Part shown: piece by piece, positions 1 to 7,871 of the stretch
Numbering within the stretch: position 1 is the stretch's first letter
How the letters are laid out: each line of letters begins with the position of its first letter
Assembly (NCBI RefSeq): GCF_023823685.1
Contig: NZ_JAMXBF010000009.1
Location: 62,001 to 126,000, forward strand
From: Pseudomonas subflava
GTDB taxonomy: Bacteria > Pseudomonadota > Gammaproteobacteria > Pseudomonadales > Pseudomonadaceae
DNA: 64,000 nucleotides
Reading direction: 5' to 3'
The notes under the pieces: model-generated
Seen by the model: only the letters and a program-made list of their open reading frames with translations
Database searches by the model: none
What the model was told of the DNA's origin: nothing
Program-made: the position numbers and the translations under genes

Positions 1-183
1 GTCAAGCCGGGCGAGAGCCTGACCAAGGAGCAGGTGATGGAGCACATGCGCGCCAACCTCACCGGCTACAAGGTGCCGCGCTTCGTCGAGTTCCGCGACA
101 CCCTGCCGACCACCAACGTCGGCAAGATCCTGCGCCGCGAACTGCGCGACGAGGAGCTGAAGAAACTGGCCGCCACGGCCTGA
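1..183 (+). CDS. fadD: Long-chain acyl-CoA ligase, C-terminal end (partial)
   Basis: Only the last 60 residues are inside the window; the gene starts upstream. The visible part is the C-terminal cap domain of the AMP-binding (acyl-adenylate) superfamily: a YKVPR stretch followed by [15 protein letters not shown], where the lysine of the GKILR motif is the residue that catalyses adenylation in this family. The wording is very close to Pseudomonas FadD1/FadD2, which activate fatty acids to acyl-CoA at the inner membrane for beta-oxidation. A strong terminator follows 17 bases after the stop. Which FadD paralogue it is cannot be decided from this fragment. Confidence 0.85.
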   Translation, partial: VKPGESLTKEQVMEHMRANLTGYKVPRFVEFRDTLPTTNVGKILRRELRDEELKKLAATA

Positions 184-200
184 TTTCCTCGGTGATGAAT

Positions 201-226
201 AGCCCCGCCTCGGCGGGGCTTTTTCG
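201..226 (+). terminator. Rho-independent terminator after fadD
   Basis: A GC-rich perfect stem (AGCCCCGCC with GGCGGGGCT, tiny loop) runs straight into a T-tract. It sits just after the stop codon of the acyl-CoA ligase and before a 200-base gap with no gene. Confidence 0.85.
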
Positions 227-387
227 TTCCTGGGTGGCGCAGTGCCTGTTCATGGCCATTCGCTTAAAGGGCCGGGCAGGGTTTCTGCGTGCGGCGAAAG
301 CGGTGGTAGGGGCGCAGAGTTCACTTGCCGTGAGTGAGCCTTCGAAACCCGTGTCCCAGGTCGTTTTCGCGTCGCATGATCAACTGG

Positions 388-416
388 CAGGAGCAGGAGC
401 AGGAGCAGGAGCAGGA
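388..416. repeat. Short hexanucleotide tandem repeat (CAGGAG)
   Basis: About five head-to-tail copies of CAGGAG lie in the gap between fadD and the thioesterase gene. They are outside any supported coding sequence. The rest of the 184-434 gap holds nothing recognisable apart from the fadD terminator. Confidence 0.6.
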
Positions 417-434
417 ATAGGAGCGGTGCAGTGC

Positions 435-839
435 TCAGTCGCCTGTCAGCGCCTGGCGCAGCGCCTCGGGCAGGGCGGTCGGCTGCCTGCTCTCGGGGCA
501 GATGCAGACCTGGGTCATCGCTGCGCGAAAGGTAACCTCCCCCGAGGCCTGGCGACCCTCCACGGCGAAACTGAACGAGGTCGCGCCGGGCGTCTCGCTG
601 CGCACTTCGAGGGTGATCACTTCATCCCAGGTCATGGGCGCGAGAAACTCGATCGACAGCGCCCGCGCCGGCGGCAGCACGCCCATCGCGAAGACCTTGC
701 GCAGGCCTTCGCCGCCGAGCCGGTGGGAAAGAAATTCGTGAATCGCCTCGATGGCAAAATAAGCGATGCGCGGCGTATAGACGATCCCGGCCGGATCGCA
801 GTCGCCGAACAACACGGTGCGGGTGGTGGTGAAAGACAT
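435..839 (-). CDS. Acyl-CoA thioesterase, 4-hydroxybenzoyl-CoA thioesterase-like (hotdog fold)
   Basis: A 134-residue hotdog-fold protein. The N-terminal FGDCDPAGIVYTPRI segment is the signature of the 4-hydroxybenzoyl-CoA thioesterase/YbgC group, with the aspartate of DPAGIVY as the catalytic residue in the family. It should hydrolyse acyl- or aryl-CoA thioesters in the cytoplasm; the true substrate is unknown. I chose the ATG at 839 (MSFTTTRT) because it places the motif at the usual distance from the N terminus; an upstream in-frame start would add 21 residues with no family match. It is a single gene, followed by the fadD terminator region and preceded by a REP array. Confidence 0.8.
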   Translation of the reverse strand: MSFTTTRTVLFGDCDPAGIVYTPRIAYFAIEAIHEFLSHRLGGEGLRKVFAMGVLPPARALSIEFLAPMTWDEVITLEVRSETPGATSFSFAVEGRQASGEVTFRAAMTQVCICPESRQPTALPEALRQALTGD

Positions 840-914
840 GCTGTCCGCCGGGCGAGCCGTTGATGAGATGCCCCCGATCATACGCCCCTCGCCCCACCGC
901 ACGCTCTCTCGTAA

Positions 915-1217
915 CGCCGCACCGCTTTCGCCGAATACGCCTTACAAACGCGGCGCCTCCGTAGGGCGGCCTCGGAGCGCAGCGACAGCCCGCCACCCGC
1001 GCCTCGGCCACTCCGTATACCTGGACGCCGCACCGTCTTCGCCGGTGCGGCCAACAAAAGCGGCACCTCCCGTAGGGCGGTCTCGGAGCGCAGCGACAGC
1101 CCGCCACCCGCGCCCCGGCCACTCCGCATACCTGGGCGGCGCACCGCCTTCGCCGAATGCGCCCTACAAAGCGGCACCTTCCGTAGGGCGGCCTCGGAGC
1201 GCAGCGACAGCCCGCCA
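915..1217. repeat. 111-bp tandem array of paired REP palindromes (BIME)
   Basis: Three copies of a REP core begin at 961, 1072 and 1183, exactly 111 bases apart. Each core starts with GTAGGGCGG and ends with CCCGCCA. Between them lie cores in the opposite orientation that end in CTAC; the best preserved is at 1138-1167, where GGCGCA pairs with TGCGCC. Each unit is thus two inverted REPs, the layout of a bacterial interspersed mosaic element. The array sits next to the RAYT transposase gene, and a further inverted core (1922-1956) lies on its other side. This explains most of the 396-base gap between the thioesterase and the transposase. Confidence 0.85.
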
Positions 1218-1235
1218 ACAGGCCCGCCGACAGAC

Positions 1236-1769
1236 TCAATCCTCCAGCCACCGCGGCGGCGGCATGGCACTCCCGCCCCAATCCACCGGATAGACCCCGT
1301 CCCGCACCAGGCGATGAAAGGTGGAGTAGGGCCAATCGGCCACCCGCTCGACCAGCCCATGCTTGACCGGATTGAAATGCAGGTAATCCAGGTGGGCGCG
1401 CAGGTCCGCCTCGTCGCGGATCAGGTGTTCCCAATAGCGCCGCTGCCAGATACCGCGCCCGCGTTGGCTGCGGTTGAGCGAGAAGCGCTTGTCGCGCAGC
1501 GGCAGGCTGCGGCTGAAGATCATCTTGATCAGGCGCCAGCGGATGGCGAAGTCCGCTTCCCCATCCGGCAGCTCGATCACGCAGTGCAGGTGGTCCGGCA
1601 ATACCACCCAGCCGTGGATGCGAAACGGGTGGCTCTCGCGCACCACGCGCACCGACTCGCGCAGCAGCTCGACATGCCGTACCAGCAGGTCGTTGCCGTC
1701 GCGTTGGCGCAGGGTATGGGTGAAGAAGTAGGTGCCGCCCGGGCACCAGAGGCGGCGGTATTGCGGCAT
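1236..1769 (-). CDS. REP-associated tyrosine transposase (RAYT, Y1_Tnp/IS200-like)
   Basis: A 177-residue single-domain Y1 transposase. It has the family start YRRLWCPGGTYFFT, an HUH-type metal site in PDHLHCVI, the RRYWEHLI segment, and the catalytic tyrosine region YLHFNPVKHGL near residue 135. RAYTs nick and join single-stranded REP hairpins and are thought to spread REPs; they do not normally move themselves. The ATG at 1769 has a good AAGGA seven bases upstream, which favours it over an earlier in-frame start. REP palindromes lie on both sides of the gene. It looks intact. Confidence 0.9.
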   Translation of the reverse strand: MPQYRRLWCPGGTYFFTHTLRQRDGNDLLVRHVELLRESVRVVRESHPFRIHGWVVLPDHLHCVIELPDGEADFAIRWRLIKMIFSRSLPLRDKRFSLNRSQRGRGIWQRRYWEHLIRDEADLRAHLDYLHFNPVKHGLVERVADWPYSTFHRLVRDGVYPVDWGGSAMPPPRWLED

Positions 1770-1921
1770 GTTCGTCGTCCTTGACGAAGGAAATCGCACC
1801 TCAGCCTAGACGGGTTTTGCCGGTTCGGCAGAGGTAATGAGCGGGATCGGCAGGTCCCGCAGGTTGTACTCGCCGTAGGCAGCACATCGATTCGGGCGAT
1901 GCGCAGTGCCCGGACGGCGGT

Positions 1922-1956
1922 TGGCGGGCTGTCGCTGCGCTCCGAGACCGCCCTAC
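1922..1956 (-). repeat. REP palindrome, inverted copy on the 5' side of the RAYT gene
   Basis: On the minus strand this reads GTAGGGCGG...CCCGCCA, the same core as the tandem array at 961-1217, in the opposite orientation. The two sets of palindromes bracket the RAYT gene. Confidence 0.8.
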
Positions 1957-1974
1957 GGCACCCCGGTTCGTCTG

Positions 1975-3438
1975 TTACAGCTTGAGCTTGCGGATCGCCT
2001 TGTTCAGGTCGTCGGCGAGGCCGACCAGTTCGCCGCTGGTGCTGGCCGAGGTCAGGGTCTGCTGCACGGTCTGTTCGGTGACGTCGCGGATGCCCACCAC
2101 GGAGCGGGTCATTTCCTCGGCGACCTGGCTCTGCTGCTCGGCGGCCACGGCGATCTGCGTGTTGCTCTCGCGCATCAGCGCCACGGCGCGGGCGATGTGG
2201 CCGAGGGCCTCACCGGCGGCATCGGCCTCCTGCACGCAGTGGTCGGCCTTGAGCGAGCTTTCCTGCATGAATTCCACGGCGTCGCGGCTGGTGGCCTGCA
2301 GGTTGCCGATCATGCGGGTGATCTCGTCGGTGGAGTCCTGCACGCGCTTGGCCAGGTTGCGCACCTCGTCGGCGACCACGGCGAAACCGCGGCCCATTTC
2401 TCCCGCGCGCGCTGCCTCGATGGCGGCGTTGAGGGCCAGCAGGTTGGTCTGCTCGGCGATGCCGTGGATGGTTTCGACCATGCCGCCGATGGTGCGGCTG
2501 TCGTCGGCCAGCTTCTGGATCATCTCGGCGGTCTGCTGCACGCCCTGAGACAGGCTGGAAATGGCCGAACTGGCGCGGTTCACCACCTGCTGGCCCACGC
2601 CGCTGAGGCGGTCCGCCTCGGTGGACTGGTCGCGGGTATCGGCGGCGTGCTGGGCGATGTGATGCACGGTGGCGGACATCTCGTTGATCGCGGTGGCGGC
2701 CTGGTCGGTCTCGCTCTGCTGGCCGAGCATGCCGCTGCGCACCTGCTCCATGCTGCCGGCCAGGCGCCGGGCGCCGTCGTCGAGGCTGGCGGCGGCCTGG
2801 GCCACGGTGCTCACCACGCGCTGGTAGCCGGCCTGCATGGCGTTGAAGGCGCTGGCCATCTGGCCCACCTCGTCGCGGTTGCTCGCCTCGGCGCGGGCGG
2901 AGAGGTCGCCGCTGCGCTCGACATGCAGCATCACGTCCTTGAGCTGGTTGAGATGGCTGAGGATGAAGCGGATCAGCAGCTGCGAGGCGCCCAGCAGCAA
3001 CAGCATCAGCACGAACACGCAGACGGCGTAGGCGCCGGCGCGGCCCTCGAACACTTGCCACAGGCTCGGCGCCCGCGCCGTCACGGCCACGCGCTGGCCA
3101 CCGACATCCTGGACCCAGGCGCCGATCACCGGCGAGTCGCCGAAGGTGGCGTCGTGCTCCAGTTCCACCCAGCCGCGGGCGGAGGCCGAGAGGCCGAGCG
3201 GCGGCGTGCCGGAAGCAGGGAAGGGCAGCAGCTGGGCGTCGCGTGGCAGCGCGCTGCCCGCCGGCCAGGCGGCCAGCAATGCAGCGCGGGCCTCGGCGGA
3301 CGCGCGCGCCGCGTCGGCGCGGCCCTGCTGTTCCTGCTGCATGGCGAACAGCACCAGCAGCAGGGTGGTCACGAAGGCCACCAGATTGACGGCCCAGAAT
3401 TTGTACTTCAGCGAGAGGTCGAGGATCCAGTTCTTCAT
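1975..3438 (-). CDS. Methyl-accepting chemotaxis protein
   Basis: A 487-residue chemoreceptor. It has a short cytoplasmic start, a first membrane helix at about residues 13-33, a small periplasmic sensor of about 100 residues, a second helix at about 131-155, a HAMP linker, and a long signalling coiled coil. The tip motif [16 protein letters not shown], followed by [15 protein letters not shown], lies near residues 330-360 and is the CheA/CheW contact site. The small sensor does not tell the ligand. I set the start at [15 protein letters not shown] because an earlier in-frame start adds 19 residues without a membrane signal; the ribosome site before it is weak. No CheR-binding pentapeptide is visible at the C terminus. 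Confidence 0.9.
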   Translation of the reverse strand: MKNWILDLSLKYKFWAVNLVAFVTTLLLVLFAMQQEQQGRADAARASAEARAALLAAWPAGSALPRDAQLLPFPASGTPPLGLSASARGWVELEHDATFGDSPVIGAWVQDVGGQRVAVTARAPSLWQVFEGRAGAYAVCVFVLMLLLLGASQLLIRFILSHLNQLKDVMLHVERSGDLSARAEASNRDEVGQMASAFNAMQAGYQRVVSTVAQAAASLDDGARRLAGSMEQVRSGMLGQQSETDQAATAINEMSATVHHIAQHAADTRDQSTEADRLSGVGQQVVNRASSAISSLSQGVQQTAEMIQKLADDSRTIGGMVETIHGIAEQTNLLALNAAIEAARAGEMGRGFAVVADEVRNLAKRVQDSTDEITRMIGNLQATSRDAVEFMQESSLKADHCVQEADAAGEALGHIARAVALMRESNTQIAVAAEQQSQVAEEMTRSVVGIRDVTEQTVQQTLTSASTSGELVGLADDLNKAIRKLKL

Positions 3439-3660
3439 ATAGGTAGGGTCTGCACGCAAGTGTTCTGGCATTTGGCCATATCCTGCCGGTGGCACGCTAC
3501 GGCGGCGTTGATCCCGATCAACCAGACAGTTTCTGGCGCCTGCCGTTCGTCATGGTTCCAGGCTGGGCAAGCCAAGGCTGGGCTGCGACAATCGCGGGCC
3601 CGATTCGCCACCACCGCGGCCACCACGGCCGAGCGGTGCTCGCAGTATGCATTCTTGCCC

Positions 3661-6600
3661 ATGACCGACGACCACGCCTCCCTGCTGAAGAACCTCGACC
3701 AGGCCATGCAGGCCGACCGTCACCGCCTGCGCCGCCAGTTGCAGGAGCTGCAAAGGCAGCCGGACGAGGCCAAACTGGCCCAATGGCTGGAGCGCTTCCA
3801 GGCCTCGGTCGCCAAGGTCGAGGCGCGCAGGCGCAGCATCCCGACCATCCGCTACGACGACGCGCTGCCGATCGCCGCCAAGCGCGACGAGATCAAGAAA
3901 GCGCTGCAGGAGCATCAGGTGCTGGTGATCGCCGGCGAGACCGGCTCGGGCAAGACCACCCAGCTGCCGAAGATCTGCCTGGAGCTGGGCCGTGGCGTAC
4001 ATGGCCTGATCGGTCATACCCAGCCGCGCCGCCTGGCCGCGCGCAGTGTGGCCACCCGCGTGGCCGAGGAAATCGGCACGCCGCTGGGTGAGCTGGTTGG
4101 CTATCAGGTGCGCTTCGAGGACCACTCCGGCGACACCAGCCTGATCAAGCTGATGACCGACGGCATCCTGCTCGCCGAGACCCAGCACGACCGCTTCCTC
4201 GAGAAGTACGACACCATCATCGTAGACGAGGCCCACGAGCGCTCGCTGAACATCGACTTCCTGCTCGGCTACCTGAAGACCCTGCTGCCGCGTCGCCCCG
4301 ACCTCAAGCTGATCATCACCTCGGCGACCATCGACCTGGAGCGCTTCAGCAAGCATTTCAACGGCGCGCCGATCATCGAGGTCTCCGGCCGCACCTACCC
4401 GGTGGACACCTGGTACCGCCCCCTGGCCGCCGAGGTGGACGAGGAGGGCGAGAGTCTGCTCGACGACCTCACCGTCGACCAGGGCATCCTCGCCGCGCTG
4501 GACGAGATCGCCGCCTTTGAGAAGGCCGAGGGCAAGCGCCCCGGCGACGTGCTGGTGTTCCTCCCTGGCGAGCGCGAGATTCGCGAGGCCGCCGAGGTGC
4601 TGCGCAAGGCCAACCTGCGCTTCACCGAGGTGCTGCCGCTGTACGCGCGGCTGACCCCGGCCGAGCAGCAGAAGATCTTCGCGCCCATGGCCGGACGCAA
4701 GATCGTGCTGGCCACCAATGTCGCCGAGACCTCGCTGACCGTGCCGGGCATCCGCTATGTGATCGACAGCGGCACGGCACGGATCAGCCGCTACAGCTAC
4801 CGCGCCAAGGTGCAGCGCCTGCCCATCGAGGCCGTGTCCCAGGCCAGCGCCAACCAGCGCAAGGGCCGCTGCGGCCGGGTCGAGCCGGGCATCTGCATCC
4901 GCCTGTACAGCGAGGAGGATTTCCTCGGCCGCCCCGAATTCACCGATCCGGAAATCCTGCGCACCAACCTGGCTGCGGTGATCCTGCAGATGCTGCATCT
5001 GCGCCTGGGCAGCATCGAGGACTTCCCCTTTATCGAGCCGCCAGATGGCAAGGCCATCAGCGACGGTTTCACCTTGTTGCAGGAGCTCTCGGCGGTCAAC
5101 CGCGAGAGCCAGCTCACGCCGCTGGGCCGCCAGCTGGCGCGCCTGCCCATCGACCCGCGCCTGGGCCGCATGGTGCTGGAAGCGGCCAAGCTCGGCAGCC
5201 TCGACGAGATCCTGATAGTCGCCTCGGCGCTGTCCGTGCAGGACCCGCGCGAGCGGCCGATGGATCGCCAGCAGGCCGCCGACCAGGCCCATGCGCAGTG
5301 GAAGGACGTGGATTCCGACTTCGCCGCGCTGATCAACCTGTGGCGCGGCTTCGAGGAAAAACGCCAGGAGCTGGGCAGCAACCCGCTGCGCAACTGGTGC
5401 AAGAAGAACTTCCTTAATTACCTCAGGCTCCGAGAGTGGCGCGATGCCCACCGCCAGCTGGTGCTGATCGCCCGCGAGCTACAGTTGTCGGCTGGCAAGA
5501 AGGTGGATGGCTCCGGCCATCCACCCTACAAAGGCGAGCGTAGGGTGGATAACGCCGCAGGCTTATCCACCGATAAGCCAAATCAGAAGGGCCGGGCGGC
5601 GCAAGGCCCGCAGCCAACCAAAGACACCAAGGTCAATGTCATCGTCCGCGAGCAGGCCGAGGCCAGCGAAGCGGCGCAGCGGGCCAAGAGCTACGCCGCG
5701 GTGCACAAGGCGATCCTGTCCGGCCTGCTTAGCCAGATCGGCCAGAAGACCGAAGAAGGCGATTATCTCGGCGCGCGCCAGCGGCGCTTCTGGATTCACC
5801 CGTCGTCGGTGATCGGCCGCAAGAAGCCGACCTGGGTGATGACCGCCGAACTGGTGGAAACCACCAAGCTGTTCGCCCGCCAGGTGGCCAAGATCGAGCC
5901 GGACTGGATCGAGCCGCTGGCCGGCCACCTGATCAAGAAGAACCACTTCGAGCCGCACTGGGAGAAGCGCCGTGGCCAGGTGGTGGCCTTCGAGCAGGTC
6001 ACCCTGTACGGGCTGATCGTGGTCGGCCGCCGCCCGGTGCACTTCGGCCCGGTCGACCCGGTGGCCTCGCGCGAGCTGTTCATTCGCGAAGGCCTGGTGC
6101 GCGGCGAGATCAACAGCCGCGCCAAGTGCCTGGCAGCCAACCGCGAGCTGCTGGAGCGCCTCGACGAGCTGGAGGCCAAGGCCCGCCGCCGCGACATCCT
6201 GGCCGACGAGGAAACACTGTACGCCTTCTACGACGCGCGCATTCCGGCGGACATCCACCAGGCCGCCACCTTCGAGAGCTGGTACAAGACCGAGGGCGCG
6301 AAGAATCCGCAGCTGCTGATCATGCGCGAGGAGGATGTGCTGGCGCGTGACGCGAAGGAAGTCACCGCCGCCCAGTATCCGGACATCCTCCAGCTCGGCG
6401 AGCTGCAACTACCGCTGACCTACCACTTCGAGCCCAATCACCCGCGCGACGGCGTGACCCTGCGCGTGCCGGCGCCGCTGCTGCCGCAGCTGCCGGCGGA
6501 CCGCCTGGAATGGCTGGTGCCGGGCCTGATCGAGGCCAAGGCCATCGCCCTGGTGCGCAACCTGCCCAAGGCGATCCGCAAGAACTTCGTGCCGGTGCCG

Positions 6601-7743
6601 GACTTCGTCGGCGCGGCCCTGTCGAAGATCGCCTTCGGCCAGGGTTCGCTGCCCGAATCCCTCGGCCGCGAGCTGACCCGCATGACCGGCGCCCGGGTCT
6701 CCGACGAGGCCTGGGAGGAAGCGGCGCAGCAGCTGGAGTCGCATCTGAAGATGAACCTGGAAGTGGTCGACGCCCGTGGCAAGTTCCTCGGCGAAGGTCG
6801 CGACCTGGCCGAGCTGACCGCGCGCTTCGCCGAAGCCAGCCAAGCCGCCCTGGCCATCCCGCAGCAGAAGCAGGAGCAGAAGCCGGTCGAGGCCAAGGCC
6901 TTCGCCCAGGTCGCCGAGAAGACCCAGCAGAAGATCGCCGGCCTCTCCATGACCGTGTTCCCGGCGCTGGTGGAGGAGGGTGGCGTCGTTAAAGAGGGCC
7001 GTTTCCCGACCCAGGCCGAGGCTGACTTCCAGCACCGCCGCGCGCTGCAGAAACTGTTGCTGCAACAGCTTGCTGAGCCGGCTAAATACCTGCGCGGCAA
7101 GCTTCCGGGCCTCACCGAGCTGAGCCTGCTGTACCGCGAGATGGGCCGCCCCGAGGCGCTGGTCGAGGACATCCTGCTGGCCAGCCTCGACGCCTGCGTG
7201 CTCGAAGGCGAAGCCACGCTGCCGCGCGATGGCGCAGCGCTGGCTGCCCTGGCCGAGAAGAAACGCGGCGACTGGACGGCTCACGCCGAGCGCATAGCCA
7301 GGCTCACCCTGGACATCCTCAAACTCGCCCACGGCCTGCAGAAGCGCTTCAAGGGCAAGATCGACCTGGCCCAGGCCATGGCCCTCAACGACATCAAGCA
7401 GCAGCTGGCCAACCTGGTCTATCCCGGCTTCGTCCGCGAGACGCCGGGCGAGTGGCTGAAGGAAATCCCGCGTTATCTGAAGGCCATCGAGCAGCGCCTG
7501 GACAAGGTCGGCAGCCAGGTACAGCGCGACCGCGTGTGGACCGGCGAGCTGACGGCAGCCTGGGAGCAGTACCAGGCGCGCGCCGCCAAGCACGCCCAGG
7601 AAGGCAAGCGCGACCCCGAGCTGGTGCTGTATCGCTGGATGCTGGAGGAATACCGCGTGTCGCTGTTCGCCCAGCAGCTCGGCACCAGGATGGCGGTGTC
7701 CGACAAGCGCCTGGGCAAGCAATGGGCGGCGGTGGAGAGCTGA
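3661..7743 (+). CDS. hrpA: ATP-dependent RNA helicase HrpA (DEAH box) with an in-frame REP insertion
   Basis: A 1360-residue DEAH-box helicase of the HrpA type, collinear with E. coli HrpA (about 1300 residues). It has Walker A AGETGSGKT near residue 94, the VDEAHERS box near 189, SATID, then the helicase C domain with NVAETSLTVPGI and QRKGRCGR, followed by the long HrpA-specific C-terminal half. HrpA resolves stalled or collided ribosomes on mRNA in E. coli. The open frame extends far upstream, but homology begins at the ATG at 3661. Residues about 611-660 are an extra hydrophilic linker compared with E. coli. Its DNA contains a pair of inverted REP palindromes (5502-5571) that keep the frame open. 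Confidence 0.95.
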   Translation: MTDDHASLLKNLDQAMQADRHRLRRQLQELQRQPDEAKLAQWLERFQASVAKVEARRRSIPTIRYDDALPIAAKRDEIKKALQEHQVLVIAGETGSGKTTQLPKICLELGRGVHGLIGHTQPRRLAARSVATRVAEEIGTPLGELVGYQVRFEDHSGDTSLIKLMTDGILLAETQHDRFLEKYDTIIVDEAHERSLNIDFLLGYLKTLLPRRPDLKLIITSATIDLERFSKHFNGAPIIEVSGRTYPVDTWYRPLAAEVDEEGESLLDDLTVDQGILAALDEIAAFEKAEGKRPGDVLVFLPGEREIREAAEVLRKANLRFTEVLPLYARLTPAEQQKIFAPMAGRKIVLATNVAETSLTVPGIRYVIDSGTARISRYSYRAKVQRLPIEAVSQASANQRKGRCGRVEPGICIRLYSEEDFLGRPEFTDPEILRTNLAAVILQMLHLRLGSIEDFPFIEPPDGKAISDGFTLLQELSAVNRESQLTPLGRQLARLPIDPRLGRMVLEAAKLGSLDEILIVASALSVQDPRERPMDRQQAADQAHAQWKDVDSDFAALINLWRGFEEKRQELGSNPLRNWCKKNFLNYLRLREWRDAHRQLVLIARELQLSAGKKVDGSGHPPYKGERRVDNAAGLSTDKPNQKGRAAQGPQPTKDTKVNVIVREQAEASEAAQRAKSYAAVHKAILSGLLSQIGQKTEEGDYLGARQRRFWIHPSSVIGRKKPTWVMTAELVETTKLFARQVAKIEPDWIEPLAGHLIKKNHFEPHWEKRRGQVVAFEQVTLYGLIVVGRRPVHFGPVDPVASRELFIREGLVRGEINSRAKCLAANRELLERLDELEAKARRRDILADEETLYAFYDARIPADIHQAATFESWYKTEGAKNPQLLIMREEDVLARDAKEVTAAQYPDILQLGELQLPLTYHFEPNHPRDGVTLRVPAPLLPQLPADRLEWLVPGLIEAKAIALVRNLPKAIRKNFVPVPDFVGAALSKIAFGQGSLPESLGRELTRMTGARVSDEAWEEAAQQLESHLKMNLEVVDARGKFLGEGRDLAELTARFAEASQAALAIPQQKQEQKPVEAKAFAQVAEKTQQKIAGLSMTVFPALVEEGGVVKEGRFPTQAEADFQHRRALQKLLLQQLAEPAKYLRGKLPGLTELSLLYREMGRPEALVEDILLASLDACVLEGEATLPRDGAALAALAEKKRGDWTAHAERIARLTLDILKLAHGLQKRFKGKIDLAQAMALNDIKQQLANLVYPGFVRETPGEWLKEIPRYLKAIEQRLDKVGSQVQRDRVWTGELTAAWEQYQARAAKHAQEGKRDPELVLYRWMLEEYRVSLFAQQLGTRMAVSDKRLGKQWAAVES
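5502..5571. repeat. Inverted REP pair inside hrpA
   Basis: Two head-to-head palindromes. The first (5502-5529) has a nine-base stem GGTGGATGG/CCATCCACC and ends CTAC. The second (5540-5571) begins GTAG and has the stem GGTGGATAA/TTATCCACC. The GTAG tetranucleotide next to a hairpin is typical of REP sequences, and the opposed pair is a minimal BIME. It lies in the hrpA reading frame and encodes part of a spacer between the helicase core and the C-terminal domain. Confidence 0.85.
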
Positions 7744-7871
7744 TCGCGGGCGGCGGCCGAACCCTGCAGTCAGCATGATTGCCTCGCCGCCGCGCCTTCT
7801 CGTATGGTGGCGCAGCCACGGCGCCTGCTGAGCGAGCGCCGTGTTCCGTCCACGCCGGAGCCTACGACCCC

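Noticed and set aside
915..1217. Regularly spaced repeats as a possible CRISPR array
   Set aside because: The repeated unit is 111 bases and nearly all of it is conserved, including the 'spacers'. The cores are REP hairpins and no cas genes are present.
622..1746. A long minus-strand open frame with repeated CRCAPRPPYG-type peptides
   Set aside because: The repeats come from translating the 111-base REP array, and the rest is antisense or out of frame with the RAYT and thioesterase genes.
1906..3660. An upstream extension of the hrpA frame by almost 600 codons
   Set aside because: This part is antisense to the chemoreceptor gene, and homology to HrpA begins only at the ATG at 3661.
3550..5451. 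A 633-codon minus-strand open frame opposite hrpA
   Set aside because: It is the GC-rich shadow of hrpA: low complexity, no start signal, no recognisable domain.
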